Shown: positions 26,560 to 37,728, counted from the first letter of the stretch. The stretch is DNA of 64,000 bases from Gibbsiella quercinecans (GCF_002291425.1 NZ_CP014136.1:744001-808000), one strand, 5' to 3'. A program made the numbers and translations. The notes: a model not told the origin generated them from the sequence alone.

Positions 26560-28947
26560 TCAGAAATCAACGTTCACACCTAACTGGAAGGTACGGCCTG
26601 GTTGTACCGCCAGAGCCTGATCGTTCAGATCCTGGTTGGTTGAGTTTTCGATATCACGGCTGCTGAGATAATCCCAGTATTTACGGTCAGTAATGTTGTA
26701 AACGCCGCCGCTAACCTTCACGTTTTTGGTCACGCGGTAGTAAGCGGTGAAGTCAAGCAGGCCGTAGCCAGGCACTTTCATGTATTCCGTGGTGGAATCA
26801 GTGATTGCCGTACCGGTGTTGTTGTAACTTTCACGGTTGGTGGCCGTCGCGCGTTTACCCTTGTTGAAGGTTGCGGTCAGCGCAGCGCCGTATACCTGGC
26901 TCGGATCGTCATACGCAACGCCCACAATCGCACGCATTGGCGCAACGCTCGCCAGATCAACGTATTTATCGCCCAGGTAGCTGGATTTCGCCGCCCCTTC
27001 GGCCATGCCATACGCCAGACGGGCGCTCAAGCCGTCAACCTGTTGGAACCAGGTGCCGAAGTTGAATTTGGCGCTGATCTCGCCACCGTAGATATACGCC
27101 TTGTCGCGGTTTTCAGCCTGATAGGCAATATAGATATTGCTTGGGATATTGGTGAACCGCTCAGGATTCGCCGCACGCGTATAGCGCGAGTAATCGATAA
27201 AGTTTTTATAGCTGTTGTAGAACGCCGCCGTGCTGATGGTGATCCCTTCAACCGCTTCGCCTTTCAAGCCCCATTCGAAGTTGTTGCTGGTTTCCGTTTT
27301 CAGATCGGCGTTGCCGATCAGCGCATACTGGTTGCTACCCGCATAGCTGGAACTCAGGTTCCATGAGCCGTACATTTGGCTGGCATTCGGGAACTGGGCG
27401 CCACGCTTATATTGGATGTAGGTGGTCAGTTTTGGCGTAATGTCATACAGGAAGCTCAGGGACGGCAGCACCTGCGTATCGCTGGTTGAACCGTACAGCG
27501 TTTGCAGTTCGGATTCGGTCAGAGAACTGTTGGCCAGCGTGGAAAGATCGTCCGGTTTGGTTTTCTGGTAAGCCACGCGCACCGCTGGCACCACCGAGAA
27601 GTTGTGGCCGGCCAAATTCCAGGTCATGGTGTCTTGTGCAAACGCGCCGAGGTTGTAACTCTCGCTGTTTGCTTCAGGCTGCATGATGTAGGTATAGGAG
27701 CTCTGCGTCGGATCCTGGTTGAATGGGCGCTCGGTTTTGCTGGTGCGGGCATTCAGGCCCCAGCGGAACTCGTGAATCCCCCACTCTTTCGACATCTTGG
27801 TTTCAAAACCATAGGTTTTGGTATCGTAATTCGAATAGGTGGTGACCAGGCTGGTGCCGAGGGTGTTCGGCCCATAGGTGCGGTCATGCGCTTCGGTGCT
27901 TGTATAGAAGACTTTACTGTCGATCACATCAATCCAGCTGGCATCCGGCGTCCAGAGATCCTCCAGGCTGGCGGCCCAGCGGCGGGTTTTGCTGGTCTGC
28001 TCGTTGGTGCCAATGGTCGCGCTGCCGGCACTGTTCCAGGCATCGGAATGCGTGTGATTGGTTTTGTTATAGTAATCAAAAGTACCGGTCAACTGGTGCG
28101 CGTCGTTAACCCGCCAGATGCCCGAAGCCAAAAACGCGTCGGAGTGCCAGTTTGCCGGGCTAGCGTCTACCGTGCCGCTGTTATTGCGGGTTTCCTGGCC
28201 GTCGCGGCGGCTGTAAGCCACCAGGCCACGCAACGTCTCATCGCCGCCTGCGGCCGTGAAGCCGTTGTGCCAGCTACGGTTAGATGAATCGTAATCGCTC
28301 TGGTAACCAAAGTAAGTGGATTTGGTCGGCGACAGGTAATCGTCGGCAGATTTTGAACGGAATGACACCGCGCCGCCAAGCGCTTGGTTAGCGTTAGAGG
28401 CTTCGGTTGCGCCCGGGGTGATATCCACCGATCCGTACATGTACGGATCGATATAGTCACGGCCGATGCCGAAGGTGCCGGTGCCGGCGCGGCTAACATA
28501 GCTACGCCCGGTGGCGCTTGGCAATTCAACCCCGTCAATGTCGATAGAAACTCGGTTGGCCTCCAGGCCGCGGATGTTATAACCGGTATAGCCGCTGCGA
28601 TCGAAACCGCTCTTGCCGGTACCGGAACCGCCGGCCGCGCCGGTAGCCGTCACCAACGGCTGGTAACGCATGATGGTGCCGAAATCATTACCGCCTTCCT
28701 GCTGCATTTGTGCAGCGGTAATGGTGGTTTTGCTGCCAGCCTCTTTTGGCAATGGGGTAGCAGTTACCGTAATATCCGCATCGGTATTAGCGGTTTTTTT
28801 CGCTGTGGCAGTTTGGTCTTGTGTATTGCTGCCAGTACTGGCGCCCGTTGCGGCATAGCCACACGCACAGTGAATAGCTGCGGCCAAAACCGCCAATTTC
28901 ATCAGCCTCTGCTTTGTATATCCCTGATATTTCGTGGATGTGAGCAT
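26560..28947 (-). CDS. TonB-dependent heme/hemoglobin receptor
   Basis: 795 residues. A signal peptide (MKLAVLAAAIHCACGYAATG around residues 16-35) is followed by a low-complexity Thr/Ala linker, a TonB-box-like DADITVTATP, a plug domain (GYNIRGLEANRVSIDIDGVEL) and a 22-strand barrel ending in the aromatic F of LGVNVDF. Placement beside hmuS and the heme-type plug argue for heme or hemoprotein uptake. The FRAP-box region is altered (KRGAQFPNASQMYG), so it is closer to the HasR/HugA side than to HmuR. A Fur-like box lies 131 bases upstream. Confidence 0.88.
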   Translation of the reverse strand: MLTSTKYQGYTKQRLMKLAVLAAAIHCACGYAATGASTGSNTQDQTATAKKTANTDADITVTATPLPKEAGSKTTITAAQMQQEGGNDFGTIMRYQPLVTATGAAGGSGTGKSGFDRSGYTGYNIRGLEANRVSIDIDGVELPSATGRSYVSRAGTGTFGIGRDYIDPYMYGSVDITPGATEASNANQALGGAVSFRSKSADDYLSPTKSTYFGYQSDYDSSNRSWHNGFTAAGGDETLRGLVAYSRRDGQETRNNSGTVDASPANWHSDAFLASGIWRVNDAHQLTGTFDYYNKTNHTHSDAWNSAGSATIGTNEQTSKTRRWAASLEDLWTPDASWIDVIDSKVFYTSTEAHDRTYGPNTLGTSLVTTYSNYDTKTYGFETKMSKEWGIHEFRWGLNARTSKTERPFNQDPTQSSYTYIMQPEANSESYNLGAFAQDTMTWNLAGHNFSVVPAVRVAYQKTKPDDLSTLANSSLTESELQTLYGSTSDTQVLPSLSFLYDITPKLTTYIQYKRGAQFPNASQMYGSWNLSSSYAGSNQYALIGNADLKTETSNNFEWGLKGEAVEGITISTAAFYNSYKNFIDYSRYTRAANPERFTNIPSNIYIAYQAENRDKAYIYGGEISAKFNFGTWFQQVDGLSARLAYGMAEGAAKSSYLGDKYVDLASVAPMRAIVGVAYDDPSQVYGAALTATFNKGKRATATNRESYNNTGTAITDSTTEYMKVPGYGLLDFTAYYRVTKNVKVSGGVYNITDRKYWDYLSSRDIENSTNQDLNDQALAVQPGRTFQLGVNVDF

Positions 28948-29077
28948 CTTATAACCCTTGACTTGTTATTAGTATTTGCTCACACATTGCTTCCAAAAAA
29001 GACGAATTGTTTAAATAAAAGGCACTAGATTAATGTATGTTTTTATATGGTATTAGTACGCGGTGGATTTTAATTTG

Positions 29078-29093
29078 AATGATTACCTTTATC
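29078..29093 (-). promoter_or_regulatory. Fur box upstream of the heme receptor
   Basis: The minus strand reads GATAAAGGTAATCATT, matching 14 of 16 bases of the classic Fur sequence. It sits 131 bases before the receptor start in a long AT-rich leader. Repression by iron is inferred. Confidence 0.55.
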
Positions 29094-29099
29094 AACAAA

Positions 29100-29620
29100 A
29101 TATCATCCTCAGGATAACAAAGCGCAAAATCCACATTTTTTATAATGTCTTCGATCGCATTAAATAAAACATATAAAAATATCTCTTATTAATACGCTTA
29201 CAATAAAACCATAATTTTTCATTATTGTGCTTAAAGACAACGCATTACTGACAATATAATTTATTCGTTAATCTGGTCGTGTGCGCCCTCAGCGCAACCG
29301 CTCCCGCTATCCTTGCGCCGCCGGAACGGCCACATCAAAACCAATGAAAAATTTTTATGTTTGAGACTTCCCAGCATATTCCTCTTAGGGAATAATGCGC
29401 CGCTATGCGGCAGAAAGGTAATGGCCGCATGCTGCAAGGCTAAATCCCCCTGGCCGATGTCAGGGATACTCATCCTCTGGCCGTGTTCCAACCCATTAGA
29501 ATAGTGGCATTTGATGCATAAACCCGCAATGCAATCCGTTCCCCCTATCGCCCTGGGCGCCATCCCCACGGCCAGCGCCGGTTCTTTCGGCACTCCCGTG
29601 TTTAATTCTGTGTTTTAACC
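29100..29620. other. Gene-free leader region between heme receptor and permease
   Basis: The 736-base gap 28948-29683 holds the Fur-like box and a sigma-54 promoter at its ends. Between them I see an AT-rich part and a GC-richer patch at about 29270-29590; open frames there have no protein-like character. Enhancer sites for an RpoN activator would be expected here but none is convincing. Confidence 0.5.
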
Positions 29621-29623
29621 AGA

Positions 29624-29639
29624 AGGCACAATTATTGCT
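29624..29639 (+). promoter_or_regulatory. Sigma-54 (RpoN) promoter of the PuuP-like permease
   Basis: AGGCACAATTATTGCT matches the -24/-12 consensus (TGGCACnnnnnTTGCW) almost perfectly, with GG at 29625-29626 and GC at 29637-29638 at the exact required spacing. Predicted transcription start is near 29650, leaving a leader of about 34 bases. Confidence 0.75.
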
Positions 29640-29683
29640 TAAAAACTCATGTGCTCGTTTTTTTAGATGGGGTGGAGAAAAAT

Positions 29684-31006
29684 ATGGCTGAAGAAATAAC
29701 AGACAAAAGAAAGCTGGGTTTGTGGCAAGTGGTGATTATTGGGGTGGCCTATATGACCCCAATGACCGTGTTTGATACGTTTGGCATCGTCTCTGGCATC
29801 ACCGCCGGCCGCGTGCCGCTAGCCTATCTGCTGGCATTGGTCGCCGTATTGCTGACGGCGCTCAGCTACGGAAGAATGGTCAGAGCATTTCCCGAAGCAG
29901 GCTCCGCCTATACCTATACGCGTAAAACCTGCGGCAACCATGCGGGCTTTATGGTTGGCTGGGCTTCCCTGCTGGACTATATGCTATTACCGATGATCAA
30001 TGCCTTGTTAGCCGGTATCTACCTGAAATCGCTGTTCCCGCAGTTGCCGCCCTGGCTTTGGATCGTGCTGTTCACTACGCTGGTCACCTGGATCAACAGC
30101 CGCAATATCAAGCTGCTGGCGAACCTCAACTTTTTATTTGTCGGTGCGCCGGTGCTGCTGATGTGCGTGTTTGTGCTGCTGGTGATCCAGGGCGTCAGCC
30201 ACCAGGCCGGCAGCGATGCAGTCTGGACGCTGAAACCGCTGTTGAACGACAATAGCAGTATTATTCCGTTAATCAGCGGCGCGGCCGTGCTGTGCTTTTC
30301 TTTCCTGGGGTTCGATGCGGTCACCACGCTTTCCGATGAAACCCATGAGCCGCGGCGCGTTATCCCACGTGCAGTATTTTTAACCGCACTGATTGGCGGC
30401 GCCATTTTCTTTATCGCCTCATGGTTTATCCAACTCTATTTCCCGACCAATGCAGCGTTCAAAAACCCTTCGGAAGCGATGCCGGAAATCGTGCTCTATG
30501 TGGGCGGCGCCTTCTTCCAATCGGTTTTTCTGGTTGCCATTCTGGTGAACACCTTGGCTTCAGGGCTGGCCTCCCATGCCAGCGCCGCGCGGTTGCTGCA
30601 TATCATGGGGCGCGACGGTATTTTCCCCGGCGCATTTTTCAGCTATATCCACCCGCGCCTGGGCAGCCCGCTGTATTGCGTACTGTTCGTGGGCGGCCTG
30701 GCGATGAGCGCCGTCTTCTTTGGCCTGGATACCGCCGTGTCGCTGATAAGCTTTGGCGCACTAGTGGCCTTTACCGCGGTTAACGTTTCAGTGATTGCGC
30801 TGTTTGCCATCAGAAACCGCAAGCTCACCAACGCCAGGGAGTACCTGTACAACCTGCTGTTGCCGCTGCTGGGGATTATCAGCGTGGGAGGGATGTGGAT
30901 TAATCTGGACAAGGATGCGATGCTCCTGGGCCTAGTCTGGTCCGCCATCGGCCTGGGCTGGGTGGTCTGGTTCTGGATCACCAAAAGAGAGCTGGTGTTT
31001 TCATAA
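29684..31006 (+). CDS. APC-family amino acid/polyamine permease (PuuP-like)
   Basis: 440 residues, about twelve membrane spans. N-terminal LGLWQVVIIGVAYMTPMTVFD, GRMVRAFPEAGSAYTYTRKT and CFSFLGFDAVTTLSDET are typical of the PuuP/YeeF branch, proton-driven putrescine or amino-acid importers. ATG 29684 with GGAG nine bases upstream; a GTG at 29651 coincides with the predicted transcript start and is rejected. It is convergent with the putrescine aminotransferase gene patA, and both have sigma-54 promoters, so putrescine uptake for use as nitrogen source is likely. Confidence 0.88.
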   Translation: MAEEITDKRKLGLWQVVIIGVAYMTPMTVFDTFGIVSGITAGRVPLAYLLALVAVLLTALSYGRMVRAFPEAGSAYTYTRKTCGNHAGFMVGWASLLDYMLLPMINALLAGIYLKSLFPQLPPWLWIVLFTTLVTWINSRNIKLLANLNFLFVGAPVLLMCVFVLLVIQGVSHQAGSDAVWTLKPLLNDNSSIIPLISGAAVLCFSFLGFDAVTTLSDETHEPRRVIPRAVFLTALIGGAIFFIASWFIQLYFPTNAAFKNPSEAMPEIVLYVGGAFFQSVFLVAILVNTLASGLASHASAARLLHIMGRDGIFPGAFFSYIHPRLGSPLYCVLFVGGLAMSAVFFGLDTAVSLISFGALVAFTAVNVSVIALFAIRNRKLTNAREYLYNLLLPLLGIISVGGMWINLDKDAMLLGLVWSAIGLGWVVWFWITKRELVFS

Positions 31007-31090
31007 CCACCGGCAGTTCCCCTTGCCGGCGCCGCTGCGGGCGCTGGCATGAGCGTCAACGCAGCGCCTCCTCTAGTCAATTCCCACGAT

Positions 31091-31125
31091 AAAAAAAGCC
31101 AGCTCGATAATCGAACTGGCTTTTT
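31091..31125. terminator. Bidirectional intrinsic terminator
   Basis: GCCAG / CTGGC stem extended inward by TCGA/TCGA, with seven A on the left and five T on the right, between the convergent permease and patA genes. Confidence 0.88.
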
Positions 31126-31148
31126 AAGACGCATTACCGAAGCCTAAA

Positions 31149-32967
<1,819 letters not shown>

Positions 32968-33573
32968 CTAAGCACCATGACAATAATCACTGTTCCAATA
33001 GTATCTGGAGCAAATCAATACATTGAGCTTGTAAATAATATCATTGCAATAAAACATGGATAACCCATTCATTTTATCCACAATTCCCAGTTTCTTTAAC
33101 GCATTGGTTTTATGCGTCGAAATCGTTTTTACCGAAATATTTAACCGGCGGGAAATCGTGTGCGGCGCATACCCCTTGGCCAATTCGCTGATCACCGCTA
33201 ACTCCCTGGATGTGAGTGGATATTTTATTATTTCATTCCAATTCACGTATCTTTCCAGCGTCGCCAGCAACGTTTTAACAGACACCTTTTTTGAGATAAA
33301 ACCGTACGTAGAATCAGGCAGAAAACTCATATTAGACATAAATACAACCCTCACACCTCGAGGTATTTGCTCTATTAACTCATGCAATTTTTCAGGGGTA
33401 ACCACATCTATAATAACGATATTGTTACGGCCAGATACAGGATGGTACGACAGGCATCCGTTACTGACATGTTGCGCATATAATTTATATTTGTTGGTAT
33501 CAATAATATGCGAGAGGCCAAAGATAAAATAAAAGTCCTCTGATAAAACATACAGATTAATAGTATTATCCAT
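32968..33573 (-). CDS. LuxR/GerE-type response regulator-like transcription factor
   Basis: 201 residues. The C-terminal helix-turn-helix is LTSRELAVISELAKGYAPHT followed by ISRRLNISVKTISTHKTNALKKLGI, a classical GerE domain. The N-terminal part resembles a degenerate receiver (LYVLSEDFYFIFGLSHII; NIVIIDVV; VRVVFMSN) without a clear phospho-Asp pocket, like RcsA/BglJ-type proteins. It is AT-rich compared with the rest of the window. It starts three bases after the winged-helix gene at 33577, so the two are one operon. Targets unknown; fimbrial or surface genes are typical for such pairs. Confidence 0.85.
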   Translation of the reverse strand: MDNTINLYVLSEDFYFIFGLSHIIDTNKYKLYAQHVSNGCLSYHPVSGRNNIVIIDVVTPEKLHELIEQIPRGVRVVFMSNMSFLPDSTYGFISKKVSVKTLLATLERYVNWNEIIKYPLTSRELAVISELAKGYAPHTISRRLNISVKTISTHKTNALKKLGIVDKMNGLSMFYCNDIIYKLNVLICSRYYWNSDYCHGA

Positions 33574-33576
33574 TAT

Positions 33577-33966
33577 TTATTCTTTGTTTGTTTTTTCACA
33601 GATGAAATAATATGGTCTGATAAGCTCACTCTTTAATGTGTACCCTTTTCCATTAAACCCTTCCACCCGCATAATGAAATCATGAGGAGCGCCTAATGCT
33701 ATCAGTTTTATTTTTAGCTGCTGCATGACTTGCCATAAACGTTGGCTCGATGATTTCAAACCATGCTGATCCCAAACATGGAATAAAATATCCTCGTTGC
33801 ACACAATCTTTCCATTAGCATTTTTCAAAAGATAAACAAAAAGGCGCATCATGGTGTCACGCAGTATGTATTCCTGCCCTTTAAATGTAATTGAAGATAA
33901 TTTACGATGTTCTAACTCAAAACGAATATCACGGCCTATATAATAACCGGCTAACACTCTTTCCAT
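33577..33966 (-). CDS. Small winged-helix (OmpR/ToxR-type DNA-binding) protein
   Basis: 129 residues, essentially a stand-alone Trans_reg_C domain: EYILRDTMMRLFVYLLKNAN, KIVCNEDILFHVWDQHGLKSS, SQRLWQVMQQLKIKLIALG, then the wing FNGKGYTL. No receiver, membrane span or sensor domain. Upstream partner of the LuxR-type gene. Same AT-rich composition as its neighbours, suggesting joint acquisition. The second winged-helix protein at 34604 shares the architecture and lies divergently beyond a 637-base spacer. Confidence 0.82.
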   Translation of the reverse strand: MERVLAGYYIGRDIRFELEHRKLSSITFKGQEYILRDTMMRLFVYLLKNANGKIVCNEDILFHVWDQHGLKSSSQRLWQVMQQLKIKLIALGAPHDFIMRVEGFNGKGYTLKSELIRPYYFICEKTNKE

Positions 33967-34603
33967 TAGAAATAGACTCCTGTCTTATTTAAACCCATAG
34001 CTAAATTACACTATGGCTATATCCCGCTAGAAATATAACCTTCAAGAACAGCAAAACCAATACAAATCAATCGCCCAAAAAAAATCAAAAAATCACACAA
34101 CATTAACGGAAAAGTAAAGAATAAAACACCAACAAAACAACAAATACCAACATTACATTTCAAAATAAAAATAAAACGGCATACACAAGCTTAAAACCAC
34201 ACACAAAAAGCAATAAAAATAAACAATCATATTTAAACTCAAGTTCAGAACTAAACACTAATAACTATAAATACTTACACCAATCGAACAACTCATTACC
34301 TATAGATAATAAAAGGCATTTTACTCAATAAAAAGACAAAACAGTTTATTAAGGATTTTTTTTCACTTAAGGTTCTTAAATTGATTAAATGTCATTTTAA
34401 TCAACTAGTTATATAAAATAATTAAAACTTAGTTAATAAGACGGTGATACGAGCTTCACTTATCAGGCGTCCATTTACCAAAAAAACAAAACATTCCATA
34501 AATGAAAGCAAGATCTTTCTTATCAATTTATTTTTTTATGATAGGATTTCGATAAAATATTTACTTACCAACAGGCCATATACTACTAAGTAGGTAATAA
34601 GTT
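33967..34603. other. 637-base AT-rich spacer between divergent regulators, strongly A-rich and G-poor
   Basis: No gene. From about 34020 to 34330 the plus strand is very rich in A (with C) and nearly lacks G, so the minus strand is T/G-rich. The remainder is AT-rich with likely promoters for both flanking genes. Such a region could be a silencer (H-NS) target or an unstructured long leader. Confidence 0.6.
34583..34593. promoter_or_regulatory. Palindrome CTACT-A-AGTAG just before the winged-helix gene
   Basis: An 11-base dyad ending 10 bases before the start codon at 34604, overlapping the expected ribosome-binding region. Could be an autoregulatory operator or a small hairpin hiding the start. 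Confidence 0.35.
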
Positions 34604-35242
34604 ATGACTAATAAATTTATTATCAATGACAATGTCATATTCATACCTAACGAAAACAGAATTTTAAGTAAGGATAACCACAGAAAAAAAATAGTACTAA
34701 CAACCCCAGCAAGCCGTTGCCTGCAGTTGTTGCTGGAAAAACAAGCACTGGTCTCACAGAAGGAGCTCTATGAGTTTGCATGGGGAATGAAAAGCCAGGA
34801 GGTTACCCCTAATAATCTATATCAAAATATATCCATACTTAGAAAAGCCTTTAATGCTGTATCTGAAGACGGAAAAAACCTGATTATTACAGTCCCCAGA
34901 AAGGGGTTTTATTTCGACAAAACGGCAAAAATAGAAAAAACAACTCCACATGAGAAAAAATCAATAAAAACAAGGTTAAATACAAGAAAGATCAAGAAGA
35001 TCAGTAAGCGATCCGTCAGTTTAGCCGTTTTACTGACGGCACTAATAGGCACAACGCTCATCCCCCATCGAGCAATACCCAGTAAGGCTTACTCGGCACA
35101 TTACAAATTGGTAGAAAGCGTTGACGGTTGCCACATTTATATTCACACAGAAAAAAGCCAGGGCGCTATTATCCCCCCGGAGTTCAAAGGGCGATACTGC
35201 GCGGCTGATCCTCATGCTATCAATAGCTCATCCTGGTGGTAA
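34604..35242 (+). CDS. ToxR/CadC-like membrane-anchored winged-helix regulator
   Basis: 212 residues. Residues about 5-105 form a Trans_reg_C winged helix (ASRCLQLLLEKQALVSQKEL; NNLYQNISILRKAFNAV; ITVPRKGFYF). A Lys/Thr-rich linker follows, then one membrane span (RSVSLAVLLTALIGTTLIP, about 140-160) and a short periplasmic tail of about 50 residues with two Cys (DGCHIY, GRYCAAD) that could form a disulfide. Codon use is AT-rich, unlike the core genes. It would couple a periplasmic signal to transcription; target genes are not in view. Confidence 0.85.
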   Translation: MTNKFIINDNVIFIPNENRILSKDNHRKKIVLTTPASRCLQLLLEKQALVSQKELYEFAWGMKSQEVTPNNLYQNISILRKAFNAVSEDGKNLIITVPRKGFYFDKTAKIEKTTPHEKKSIKTRLNTRKIKKISKRSVSLAVLLTALIGTTLIPHRAIPSKAYSAHYKLVESVDGCHIYIHTEKSQGAIIPPEFKGRYCAADPHAINSSSWW

Positions 35243-35288
35243 ATCAACTCACCAGCCGAAAGGTAGTGAATCCATAGCAAGATGGCAT

Positions 35289-35324
35289 AAAAAAGCCTGG
35301 ATATTGCGTATCCAGGTTTTTTTT
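35289..35324. terminator. Strong bidirectional intrinsic terminator
   Basis: Eight-base stem CCTGGATA / TATCCAGG, five-base loop, A6 before and T8 after. Ends the winged-helix gene and the convergent aldehyde dehydrogenase gene. Confidence 0.93.
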
Positions 35325-35361
35325 ATCATGCTAATTGGCGGCCTAAGGCAGGCCGCTGTGA

Positions 35362-36753
35362 TTAGAACTCGGCGTCAATATCCACAATGGAAATCAGCTT
35401 GTGGTTAACAAACTCTTTGATGCCCAGGCCGATCAGTTCACGGCCGTAGCCGGAACGGCGAATACCGCCAAACGGCAAATCGGCCTTCACGCGGGTTGGG
35501 TGGTTAACGTACACCATACCGGTGGAGATGCGCGCCGCCACCGCTGCGCCATGCTGCGGATCGCCGCTGAACACGGAGCCGCCCAGGCCAAACGGAGAAT
35601 CGTTGGCAATGCGTACCGCATCGTCTTCGTCGGCCGCGCGGAACAGCATGGATACCGGGCCAAAGAACTCCATATGGTAAGCCGGGTTTTCAGGCGTAAC
35701 GTTGGTCAGAATGGTCGGCTGAACAAAGGCGCCTTTTGACGGCACGGCTTCACCCACTTCCACCGCATGCGCGCCGTGGCTGACGGCCAGCTCAATTTTT
35801 TCTTTCACTTCGTCGGCAGCACCCTGTGAAGACAGCGGCGCCAACGTGGTTTGCTCATCGAGCGGATCGCCGGCACGCAGTTCGGCTACCGCTGCGCTGT
35901 AACGCTTGACGAATTCGTCATACAGGCTGTCGACGATGATCATGCGTTTGGAAGAGACGCAAACCTGGCCGCCGTTCCAGTGGCGGCCGAATACCGCCCA
36001 CTTCACGGTTTTATCCAGATCGGCATCGTCCAGCACCACGAATGCATCCGCGCCGCCCAGTTCCAGCGTGGATTTTTTCAGCGCCTTGGCCGCCTGCTGT
36101 GCGATAACCGCACCGGCGCCTTCGGAACCGGTCAGCGCAACGCCGTGCACGCGCGGATCGTTCAGAATGGTTTCGATCTGGCTACGGGTCGCATACAGGT
36201 TTTTGAATGCGCCAGCCGGCAGGCCGGCTTCTTTCATCAGTTGCTCAAAGATGGCTGCACTTTGCGGCACGTTTGACGCATGCTTCAGCAGGATGGTGTT
36301 GCCGGCAGACAGCTGCGGCGCAATGATGCGGGCAATCTGGTAGTACGGGAAGTTCCAGGGTTCGATGGCCAACAGAATGCCCAAAGGCTCATGCACCACT
36401 TTTGCTGTTGCTTCTTCAGGGTTGGCAACCGGCAGTTCTTCCGGCTCCAGCAGCTTTTCAGCATTGCGGGCGTAGTATTCGAAAATCTGCGCGGAAAGCT
36501 CCACCTCGGCGCGCGCTTCGACGACCAATTTCCCCATTTCCAGCGTTAACAGGCGGGCAAACTCTTCGGAACGCTGGCGCAGGATATCAGCGGCTTTCTG
36601 CATCACCGCACTGCGCGCGGCAAACGGCGTTTCACGCCAAGAAAGGAAAGCCTGATGGGCGTTGTCGATAGCCGCAGAAACTTCAGCATCGGTCGCTTCC
36701 GGGAAGGTTTTGATCAATTCACCGGTGTAGGGATTTGTTGTTGCATATGCCAT
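35362..36753 (-). CDS. NAD(P)-dependent succinate-semialdehyde/aldehyde dehydrogenase
   Basis: 463 residues of the ALDH superfamily. Seen: [35 protein letters not shown], the base Glu in [20 protein letters not shown], and the catalytic Cys in [10 protein letters not shown]. The pattern fits the Sad/YneI-GabD-like branch, so succinate semialdehyde is the likeliest substrate, possibly from the putrescine pathway that starts at patA. ATG 36753 has AGGAG seven bases upstream. Divergent from the IclR-type gene with paired direct repeats between, so it is a probable IclR target. Confidence 0.9.
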   Translation of the reverse strand: MAYATTNPYTGELIKTFPEATDAEVSAAIDNAHQAFLSWRETPFAARSAVMQKAADILRQRSEEFARLLTLEMGKLVVEARAEVELSAQIFEYYARNAEKLLEPEELPVANPEEATAKVVHEPLGILLAIEPWNFPYYQIARIIAPQLSAGNTILLKHASNVPQSAAIFEQLMKEAGLPAGAFKNLYATRSQIETILNDPRVHGVALTGSEGAGAVIAQQAAKALKKSTLELGGADAFVVLDDADLDKTVKWAVFGRHWNGGQVCVSSKRMIIVDSLYDEFVKRYSAAVAELRAGDPLDEQTTLAPLSSQGAADEVKEKIELAVSHGAHAVEVGEAVPSKGAFVQPTILTNVTPENPAYHMEFFGPVSMLFRAADEDDAVRIANDSPFGLGGSVFSGDPQHGAAVAARISTGMVYVNHPTRVKADLPFGGIRRSGYGRELIGLGIKEFVNHKLISIVDIDAEF

Positions 36754-36892
36754 TTGGTTTCTCCTGAGGAACAAAAGCTCCCGACCAACAACCGCAAAAA
36801 TCGTTTATGCCATACCGTGATCAGTCATACTGCAGTGGTTGTTGTGCCAGGTAGCCAAGCTAAAAATCTACGCATGGTCACGGTCTGTAACT

Positions 36893-36929
36893 TATACAGT
36901 TATCATACTTACCTATACAGCTATCATAC
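36893..36929. promoter_or_regulatory. Two 16-base direct repeats, candidate IclR operator
   Basis: TATACAGTTATCATAC (36893-36908) and TATACAGCTATCATAC (36914-36929) differ at one base and are 21 bases apart, two helical turns. They lie midway between the divergent aldehyde dehydrogenase and IclR-type genes, a usual layout for an IclR dimer pair. Confidence 0.6.
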
Positions 36930-36993
36930 GCATAGGAAAAAACAATACAATAATAACCGGATGGCGGTACATTTCCTTACAGGAGGTATGGAC

Positions 36994-37728
36994 ATGAAGA
37001 AGCAGCAAAACATTCAGGTTATTTCACGGGCGATCGGCATCCTGCGGGTTCTTGGCCACGAAGGGATCAGCCTGGGTGAAGTTGCGCGCTTGACTGGGCT
37101 GCCGCGTTCAACGGTGCAGCGCATCGTCGATACGCTGGCGACGGATAACCTGGTTGAGGCGGGTGAATGCGGCGTCCGGCTCGGGTGGGGCATTAACGAA
37201 CTGGCGAAAAGAAACTACTCCAGCGTGGCCGCCCGGCTGCGCTATCCGTTGGAAATATTGTTCGAGCTCACCCGCGAAACCGTGGATATCGCCACCCATC
37301 ATGGCCATGAAGTGATTTTTTTGGATCGCATTATTTGCGATCAGGCGGTGCGCGTCGTGCCGTTGCACGACAGGCCGCGCCCGCTGTACGCCATGGCAAA
37401 CGGCAAGGCCATGTTATCAATGATGGCCGATGAAGAGATTAAAGGGCTGCTGCACGCCGGAATGGCGCCAATGACCGAGCACACCATCGTCAGCCCGCAA
37501 AAACTGCTACGCCAGATTAGCGAGGTACGGGAAACCGGCTTTGCGTTTGATCTCGAAGAACACGCCGAGGGCGTGTGTGGCGTGAGCATCACACTGCCCA
37601 TCCCGCAACAGCCGCCGCACGCCCTTTCTGTGATGCTGCCGTCATACCGTTTTAAAACCCGGCTGGCGGTCATGCAGGATGCATTGAAACAGGTGCGGCA
37701 GGAGTGCGTGAAGATTTTTTCTGCCTAG
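36994..37728 (+). CDS. IclR-family transcriptional regulator
   Basis: 244 residues. N-terminal winged helix (SRAIGILRVLGHEGISLGEV, ARLTGLPRSTVQRIVDTLA) and a C-terminal effector domain (VIFLDRIICDQAVRV; YAMANGKAMLSMMADEEI; AEGVCGVSITLPIP). Start ATG 36994 is used: AGGAGG lies seven bases upstream, while ATG 36988 touches it. Divergent from the aldehyde dehydrogenase; also just upstream of the nitrilase on the opposite strand (convergent). Likely responds to a small acid derived from either enzyme. Confidence 0.92.
   Translation: MKKQQNIQVISRAIGILRVLGHEGISLGEVARLTGLPRSTVQRIVDTLATDNLVEAGECGVRLGWGINELAKRNYSSVAARLRYPLEILFELTRETVDIATHHGHEVIFLDRIICDQAVRVVPLHDRPRPLYAMANGKAMLSMMADEEIKGLLHAGMAPMTEHTIVSPQKLLRQISEVRETGFAFDLEEHAEGVCGVSITLPIPQQPPHALSVMLPSYRFKTRLAVMQDALKQVRQECVKIFSA

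Noticed and set aside
29261-29593. 110-codon open frame in the heme receptor to permease gap
   Set aside because: No ribosome site or protein-like pattern; both strands of this patch are open by chance.
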